Assembly: GCA_007922195.1 (NCBI GenBank) | Contig: ML681990.1 | Span: 37,957,557 to 38,021,556, forward strand | Length of the DNA: 64,000 bases | DNA from: Podocnemis expansa | Taxonomy: Eukaryota > Chordata > Testudines > Podocnemididae | Direction: 5' to 3' | In this document: positions 58,060 to 64,000 of the stretch, piece after piece | Layout: every line of letters starts with the position of its first letter | How positions within the stretch are numbered: position 1 is the stretch's first letter | Position numbers and translations under genes: made by a program | The notes under the pieces: generated by a model | The model's database searches: none | Told to the model about the DNA's origin: nothing | Seen by the model: only the letters and a program-made list of their open reading frames with translations

Positions 58060-58265
58060 GAAGAGCACTTAAGCATAAGAGTCAGCCCATCAAGTTCAGT
58101 ATTGCATCAGCAAACTCGGGTGCTGCTGGGTATTCAGCAAGTGGCACATGCTTCCAATGTAGATATCATTCCACCGGATTGCGAGGGGGTCATGTATTCG
58201 TGGAAGTGCCACCTTTCAGATGAGATTGAATTGAGCGACTGCAATGGACAGCACAGGAACTGAAA
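58060..58265 (+). repeat. Possible old conserved SINE/LINE tail
   Basis: GAAGTGCCACCTTTCAGATG resembles the 'GTGCCATCTTTCAGATGAG' tail seen in an ancient amniote repeat. The frame at 58051-58263 has no domain. Confidence 0.25.
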
Positions 58266-59095
58266 GTTGTTGGCTCATGGCCAGAGTGATCCTACTTTGC
58301 AGAGTCAGAAATGAGCAAGGCCTTAAACTTGGATCACTCTTAAAGATGGCACCTCCTGCACACATTGATTCCTAGCATTTAGTTTTCCTTGGAGGTAGCT
58401 TAAAATAACATCTTAAAGATTAGACATCCATTTGAGGGCTTTTGGGCCAACTTAAACTAAATGAACAGCTAAAACTGTGTTGACTTAACTGAATGGATTT
58501 GGTCACTTTATTTTAATATTGCTCTAAAGGACAGTGGGAAGTGTAATAACTCAAATTCACCACCAATACAGTAGTGGGCATGAGAAAAAATAGCATATGC
58601 AGTTACTTGACCTCTAACTACAATAGGTTGCCTTGTAATATTGACAGATGTGGCACCTTTTCAGCCAGAATATGCTTGCACTTACTGAGCTCAGAAACTG
58701 TTAGATAGAAAGGCTGTATCAGGAAATAATTGCTTTAGTTAACTTAACTAACCTGCTGTTAATTTGTAGTGGGAAACACAATTTTTTTGGAAAAATAAAT
58801 CAAATTTAAGAATTTAATTAGGGTGCTTCTTAGATGAATATATCAATAAATTAATATTTCAACATACATAATAAATCTACTCCAGGGAACACCACGTAAG
58901 TGAAAGTAAACTTACATAGAAAATATCTAGCAACACTTTATCATGTGTTTATTCTAAACAAGGAAAGAGGAAGGGAGACAGTCAAATGTAGCATTGCCCC
59001 CTTTATAGGTACAAGAGTTGATGATTGTGAATGGATACATTTTTGCTAAATTTGGTATCAATGAAAATTATTTTGTATAACATTTCTAAGATGAT

Positions 59096-59277
59096 ACAAA
59101 CAAGGTGACACTTAGAAGACTAACAAATTTATTTATCGCATAAGCCTTCATAGGAGAAAACCCCACTTCGCCAGACACAAAAGTTCATGCAATAAATAAA
59201 TTTGTTAGTCTTTAAGTGCCACAGGACTCCCTGTTTGTTATGCTGAACTAGACTAACTCAGCTACCCCTTTGGAACA
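59096..59277. mobile_element. Penelope-like inverted dimer
   Basis: Left antisense arm (ACAAACAAGGTGACACTTAG, AAATTTATTTATCGCATAAG, CCCCACTTCGCCAGA) and right sense arm (AAAGTTCATGCAATAAATAA, GTCTTTAAGTGCCACAGGAC), ending CTAACTCAGCTACCCCTTTG. It lies downstream of the RNF180 stop. Confidence 0.75.
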
Positions 59278-60664
59278 TTTCTAAGGTGCATATACATATT
59301 ACATATTATAGCTAGCATACATTTTATCTGTATTGTTGCTTTGGCTAATGCTAATAATCACAAAATGTAATGAGTTAATCAAATAATAAAGGAAATTGAA
59401 TTAATGTTTAAGATTTTTATATAAAGTCATTCCTCCTTCAGAAAGACCCAGAAGTGATAGAATACTAGGACTTATTTTTCTCTACTGCCTCTTTCCAAAT
59501 AAATTCATAGTTAAAAAAAATTAACTAAAATTTTCAGTCTCAAACATACTTCCACTGAAGTCTTGTCACAAAAGTCCAATTGATGTCAGTGGAACCTTTT
59601 GTGAGCAGTTTTATTCTTAAGCAGTTGATCTTATTCTGGAATGTGTTCTTATCTATAGAGGTTATTACATGTTTGCAATAAATCTAAAGTTGTTTGTAAT
59701 ATTTTGCAGCCATGTCAATAAATATCATGGTGTATGGAATTAAATTTGCATTTTTTGCAACCGATTTTTTGTTTCTCTTAGTTCTGCTTTGTCTGTTTTG
59801 GGGGGGAAAGAATAAGGGGTTAGGGATTATTTAATACAATTACCATGTTCTGTGCTAGAATTCTTTTAATTGTTTTTGTACTTTGAATAGAAATGTAAAG
59901 GAGCTAGAAACATGAAGTTGTCATAAGTTTTGGAATAACCCACAGTGGCACACCACCTCATTATTCTGGAACAAAATGTGAATACATTCTGTGGATGATT
60001 TTGTACTAAAGGCCCATGTTATTCTTCCCAACAGATAGAAATGTGTTAAACAGTAGCATAATGTGAGACATAACGGGATTTTAGCTTACAACAGAGGCAG
60101 ATGATGTATAGTTGTTCACACATGAGTGACCCTGCCAGCAGGTTCGAAGCTTTGAGGATCTTGGGGGGCAACCACTGCACCCGTGGGGTACGGGGTGGAT
60201 CTGGGGTACACTTTATTAAAATGAGTATAGGGTAAGGTGAGCGGTGGTCGGTGTATGTCGTGTTTGTCACAGTGGTTTCTGTAAAGTGTTGGGGGGTACC
60301 TAACTTTTGGGAGTGGGGACAGGTTGGGGAACAATGGGGTTCTTCAACTAACCTACTAACACTATAGCCCTACTCACTATAACCTAAAGGCTACCTTAAC
60401 ACACTATAGGAAAAGGGGGGGCACAATGCCGCAGTGGCAGAGAAGATAAGTAGCAGGGAAGCTGGGGCCTGAAGAGGAGTAAAGGCAAGTGGGGGGGGTG
60501 TGGAAAGGCAGCGGGGTGAGGAGGTGCTTGGGGGTTGGGGTAAGGGGACAGAGGCAGGAGAGGGGCTGTAGGTGTGTGGGAGTGTGGGCAATGGGGAGAA
60601 GCACGAGGGGCTGAAAGGGGATTCAGGGGTTTGTGAGGGAGGCAGAGGAGAGCAAAATGGTAGG

Positions 60665-61030
60665 GAAGGCAGGAGGGGTTCGGGGGAAGCGGCCGGCGGG
60701 GAAGGCAGGAGGGGCTCGGGGGAAGCGGCCGGCGGGGAAGGCAGAAGGGGTTCGGGGGAAGCGGCCGGCGGGGAAGGCAGGAGGGGTTCGGGGGAAGCGG
60801 CCGGCGGGGAAGGCAGGAGGGGCTCGGGGGAAGCGGCCGGCGGGGAAGGCAGAAGGGGTTCGGGGGAAGCGGCCGGCGGGGAAGGCAGGAGGGGTTCGGG
60901 GGAAGCGGCCGGCGGGGAAGGCAGGAGGGGCTCGGGGGAAGCGGCCGGCGGGGAAGGCAGAAGGGGTTCGGGGGAAGCGGCCGGCGGGGAAGGCAGGAGG
61001 GGTTCGGGGGAAGCGGCTGGCCGGGAAGGC
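60665..61030 (+). repeat. 36-bp minisatellite with 108-bp higher-order period
   Basis: Ten units start every 36 bases from 60665. Three variants (AGGAGGGGTTCG, AGGAGGGGCTCG, AGAAGGGGTTCG) repeat in fixed order: three full triplets plus one unit. The array encodes GKAGGVRGKRPA-like repeats in the plus frame, but this is not a recognisable gene. Confidence 0.92.
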
Positions 61031-61560
61031 AGAAGTTCAGGGGAAGCAGCGGTGGCCGTGGGAGCGGCTCGGGAGCCGCAAAGAAAGCGGGAGCACCGCT
61101 GGAGAGCCCGGCACGCCGCAGAAAAGCGGCTGGGACCCGGGGTGCTGCGGAAAGCGGCGGAGGAACCGCAGTAAGGGCGGGGAGCCCGCGGGAAGCCGCA
61201 GGAGAGCGGGAGCGGCTCGGGAGCCGGGAGCCGCAGGAAGGCGGCAGATACCGGAGCGGCTCAGGAGCCGGGGGCAGGAGGGGGGGAAGAACGGCTGGCA
61301 GCCGGGGCAGGAAGGGCGGCCGTAGGAGCGGCTCGGGAGCCGGGACCGCAGGAAGCGGCGGAGGACGGGGAGGGCTGGCGGGCTGCTGCGGGAGCCGGGG
61401 AAAAAGCGGCGGGGCCGCTAGAGAGTCCGGCGGGGATCAGGGGAACCGATGGCGGCCGCGGGAGCAGCTCGGGAGCCGCAGAGAGCCGCAAGGGTAGCGG
61501 GGCGGGGAGAGCGGCTCGGGAGCGGGGAGCCACAGGGACAGGGACAGAAGGAAAGTTGAG
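61031..61560 (+). repeat. CpG-rich degenerate array with CGGCTCGGGAGCCG hairpins
   Basis: The string GCGGCTCGGGAGCCG or a close variant occurs about six times (near 61064, 61211, 61256, 61327, 61465 and 61511). Each is a small hairpin. CpG density is far above that of the flanks, like a CpG island. No promoter or exon was identified. Confidence 0.6.
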
Positions 61561-62700
61561 GCGCACCGGGGATCCCAGAAACGAAGAGGGAACAAGTAAA
61601 GTTAAAGAGAAAAAGGTTTATTTAAGTCGGGGAGGTTACAGAGGGGAGGGCAAAGGCAAGTTAACCAAACTAAAGGCTAGGAACTAAAGGAAACAATCTT
61701 AACAGCTAACGTAAGACTTCTACGGCTACCAATTAACTTTATACAATGTTGCAAAACACAATACTCTTAAAGCAAGTTCAAACAACCCAAGAGGAAAAGA
61801 GAGACACTGGGTGATACAAAGTAGCAAGAAGCAATTACACACACGGGGAGCTCCTAACACAAACTGGAGCTGCAAGCAAACAGAAAGATACACACGCAAG
61901 TCTGTAAAGCTGGGGAAACCAGTTTTAAAGCAGCCCTAAAGAAACAGAATAACTTTTTTCCTAGAGAAAGGTTGCAGGGCAGACTCTTACCACTCCTAGC
62001 AGCAAGGGTAACAGTATTACAGGCTGGAGAAGACTCGTAATCGGCTGGCAGTAACTCGTGGAGGTAACTCGTGGATACGCTCTAGGGGGAACTCGTGAGC
62101 GGAGGAGGCAGCTTCTGGTTGATCAGGCCAGGAGAGATGTTATAAACCGTCCTGCCTGAGGACCCCAGAACCTCAGCTTTTAAAGACTATTTCCCGCCTT
62201 TGCCTGATTACAGGGAATGTGGGGAACAATGGGGGTATGAGTCATGCCCTGCAGGACCTTGCAGTTAGGCAGAGCCCACCTACACCAAGCCCTGCAAAAC
62301 AATGGGCCCCCAGGGTGTTAATGGCCATCCAGTTGAGTTCAAGGGGGCCATCTAGTTAAGGTGAAGGAGCCATTGTTCACTTCACACGTTCTATGTACTT
62401 TAGTGATGGCCCGGGAGGGGCGGCCATCAAAGTAACTGCTATGAGTCACAGACAATGAGGTTTCATGCTTAACTGCTGGCAGATAAATGTTGATTAATGG
62501 TTGCACTTTTACCCACCTCATGATTCTCCCTGCAACCGCAAGTCCTTCACTGCCCCCCACCTTTGTGTTTTTAAAAACTTCTAAATTAATACACAAAAAC
62601 TTGCTATGAGAAGCACATGGCCTTTGTCTGCCAATGTAGTCACAGAATATATGTTGCATAACTGACAGAAACCCTCAAAAGCAAGAATATTGAAAGTTCA

Positions 62701-63892
62701 CACATTTCCATTACCACAACCATCAAGGTCCTCAGACTATGCTCTACAACCTTATCTCTGCCCCCCCATGGGTGCTAGATGTCTCTGAGTTCCCTGTGAC
62801 CCAGGTAGCCCCTTAAAGTGCCAACTGGCCAAGCGCACACCCTACCATTCCTCTCATCTGGCCTGACACACACTTTGCCCCACTCACTGTCATCATCAGT
62901 ATCTGTAAGTTGTCACATGCAGACTGGTCCCATGCTGGTCATTAATATTAGTGTTTTACGTATGAACAGTGTATAAAGGGTCCTAAGTGCTTGCTGAAAA
63001 TATAGTTCTCAAATGGGTTTGGTGGCATCAAGTGGACAGTGCCTAAGCACAGTCTGTCCTGCAAAGGAATGGTGTTTTGCAGGCTTGACTGTCTCCAGTG
63101 TAAATTAAGCAAGGTATAACCTAAGACGACAACAACTATTTACATACAACATCAACAGCACCATCAGGCAAGCAAATGGGGGAATGACCAGTTAAGTGTC
63201 TTGACAAGGGATAGAGGCTGCCCCTCTGAGAAGCCTTCCTGCCTCCTGAGACAGAGTCAATAACCTTTGGAAGGTAAAACCCAAAGGTAAACAATCGTTA
63301 GTAAGGCACATGCCTTACTCCCTCCTCTGCCAACTCCAGGACCTGTTGTCAGGGTGGTGGCTGGCCAGGGGCAAGGGAGTCTGCAAAGCCCAGTGGCAGT
63401 AATTTTGCCCATGTGGGTGAGGGGAGGGGAGGGACTGGAACAGCCCTTGGAGCCTGGAGTGGTGTGATTTGGGCCAGGAGCTCTGCGTGGCAATCAGACT
63501 GGGCTGGCACACGTGCTGCAAGATGCCAGTCTCTGGGTAACTGAAGCCAAGGAGCCATTGGGTCATCTGAGGAGGCGAAGCACGTGGGGGGCTCCATGTT
63601 GGATCCTGGTTAAAGACGGGGGGGGGGGCTTGGCGGCTACTCTGAAACAAGCGTAGAGAAATCAGGGCACAAAGAATTCATGGCACAGGGAGTGTGATTA
63701 AGTTGGGAAAATGGGCTCAGCAGTTTGTGCCTGGAACAGGGCCCTGGGATGAGAAAACTCAGCGCACAGCAGAAGGGGGTGTTGCTCCCCAGCGTTAGAT
63801 GCTGGGGCACCAGGTTACAGTGAGGCTGGAAGGGGGGGGGTGCGGGCAAGGGGTTCCTGGAGGGAGGAGCTGGGGGAAGTGGGGCACTATGA
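62701..63892. other. Intergenic DNA, nothing recognised
   Basis: GC-moderate sequence with short G-runs. The minus-strand frames at 63257-63849 have no known domain and look like composition effects. Confidence 0.5.
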
Positions 63893-64000
63893 AGTGCAAC
63901 TGAGGGAATAAGACTTGTTTAGTCTGCAGATGAGAAGAATGGGGGGGAGGGATTTGACAACAGGCTTCAACTAATTGGATGGTGCTAGGCCAGAACTAGG
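63893..64000 (+). mobile_element. CR1 LINE, cut by the window end
   Basis: ACTGAGGGAATAAGACTTGT, TTAGTCTGCAGATGAGAAGA and GATTTGACAACAGGCTTCAA are the CR1 ORF2 C-terminal landmarks seen also at 29700-29780. Sense orientation. Confidence 0.75.

Larger units (their letters stand above)
56400..58799 (+). other. RNF180: RNF180 3' UTR candidate up to the first AATAAA
   Basis: This follows the RNF180 stop. The first canonical AATAAA that I find downstream is at 58794-58799. More follow near 58846, 58870, 59679 and 59714, so the real cleavage site cannot be fixed. The stretch includes a 71-bp palindromic hairpin (56625-56695). The short open frames in it (for example 56885-57205 and 57468-57854) have no recognisable domains. 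Confidence 0.35.
60050..62700. other. Unresolved GC-variable block around the minisatellite
   Basis: It contains minus-strand AATAAA-like signals (about 60208 and 61617), the CpG-rich minisatellite, and an odd region 61560-62340 rich in ACTCGTGGA repeats (about 62040-62095). It could be a large retroelement or LTR in antisense, but no terminal repeats, primer-binding site or protein was identified. Confidence 0.2.

Noticed and set aside
56885..58263. Several open frames of 60-128 codons after the RNF180 stop, considered as a downstream gene
   Set aside because: No domains, no splice-linked continuation, and no similarity to RGS7BP, the usual downstream neighbour of RNF180.
60665..61030. Regularly spaced repeats, considered as a CRISPR array
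   Set aside because: Units are contiguous with no unique spacers, and the DNA is vertebrate.
60572..61325. Plus-strand frames of 200 and 230 codons made of GKAGGVRGKRPA-like repeats
   Set aside because: A 36-bp period keeps any frame open. There is no start context, domain or non-repetitive conserved part.
61560..62340. Antisense LTR of an endogenous retrovirus
   Set aside because: AATAAA-like and TATAAA-like strings occur, but no paired LTR, TG...CA ends, primer-binding site or gag/pol similarity was found.
62339..62659. Minus-strand 106-codon open frame
   Set aside because: No recognisable domain, signal or homologue. A frame of this length is expected by chance in 64 kb.

Overview
The window is nuclear DNA of a sauropsid, most likely a turtle. 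That call rests on the repeats: many CR1 LINE copies (one with the ATTCTATG-type tail), a full-length DIRS tyrosine-recombinase retrotransposon, a Harbinger element with a SANT-like and a HARBI1-like part, MITEs with GGCTATGTCTACAC-type ends, and abundant 'GTTAGTCTTTAAAGTGCCAC' Penelope-like repeats. No species marker was found, so the species is not assigned.

One protein-coding gene is visible, on the plus strand: the 3' end of RNF180 (Rines), a membrane-anchored RING-type E3 ubiquitin ligase. Its last three coding exons are 3685-3910 (RING finger), 8296-8421 (conserved linker) and 56200-56399 (C-terminal tail with the membrane anchor and the stop). Splice phases agree across all three and together they encode 183 residues. 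Positions 1-3684 and the two introns (about 4.4 kb and 47.8 kb) are non-coding. The sequence after 56399 is 3' UTR, then intergenic.

Layout. 1-8.4 kb: two exons, a Penelope-like inverted pair, one hAT MITE and a GC-rich repeat. 9-24 kb: CR1 fragments on both strands, hAT MITEs and a large Penelope-like palindrome. 24-34 kb: GC-rich hAT MITE copies, three MITEs built from short TCGA-centred palindromes, two more inverted Penelope-like pairs, a young CR1 and a Helitron 3' end. 34.6-37.6 kb: a deleted Harbinger transposon. 40.8-42.1 kb: a TA-flanked MITE carrying a purine-rich tandem array. 43.6-50.6 kb: a CR1 split by a 5.8-kb DIRS element (gag-like, RT, RNase H, methyltransferase-like and tyrosine-recombinase regions, all decayed). 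52.5-54.9 kb: nested inverted pairs, a TCGA-type MITE and a GC-rich hAT copy. 56.2 kb: last RNF180 exon. 60.6-61.6 kb: a CpG-rich block with a 36-bp minisatellite organised as 108-bp triplets. The window ends inside another CR1.

No operon-like or gene-cluster logic applies. The most notable pattern is the repeated occurrence (seven places) of Penelope-like repeats as head-to-head inverted dimers whose junctions lie in or beside a hammerhead-ribozyme-like motif. No CRISPR array, rRNA, functional tRNA or bacterial-type system was seen.
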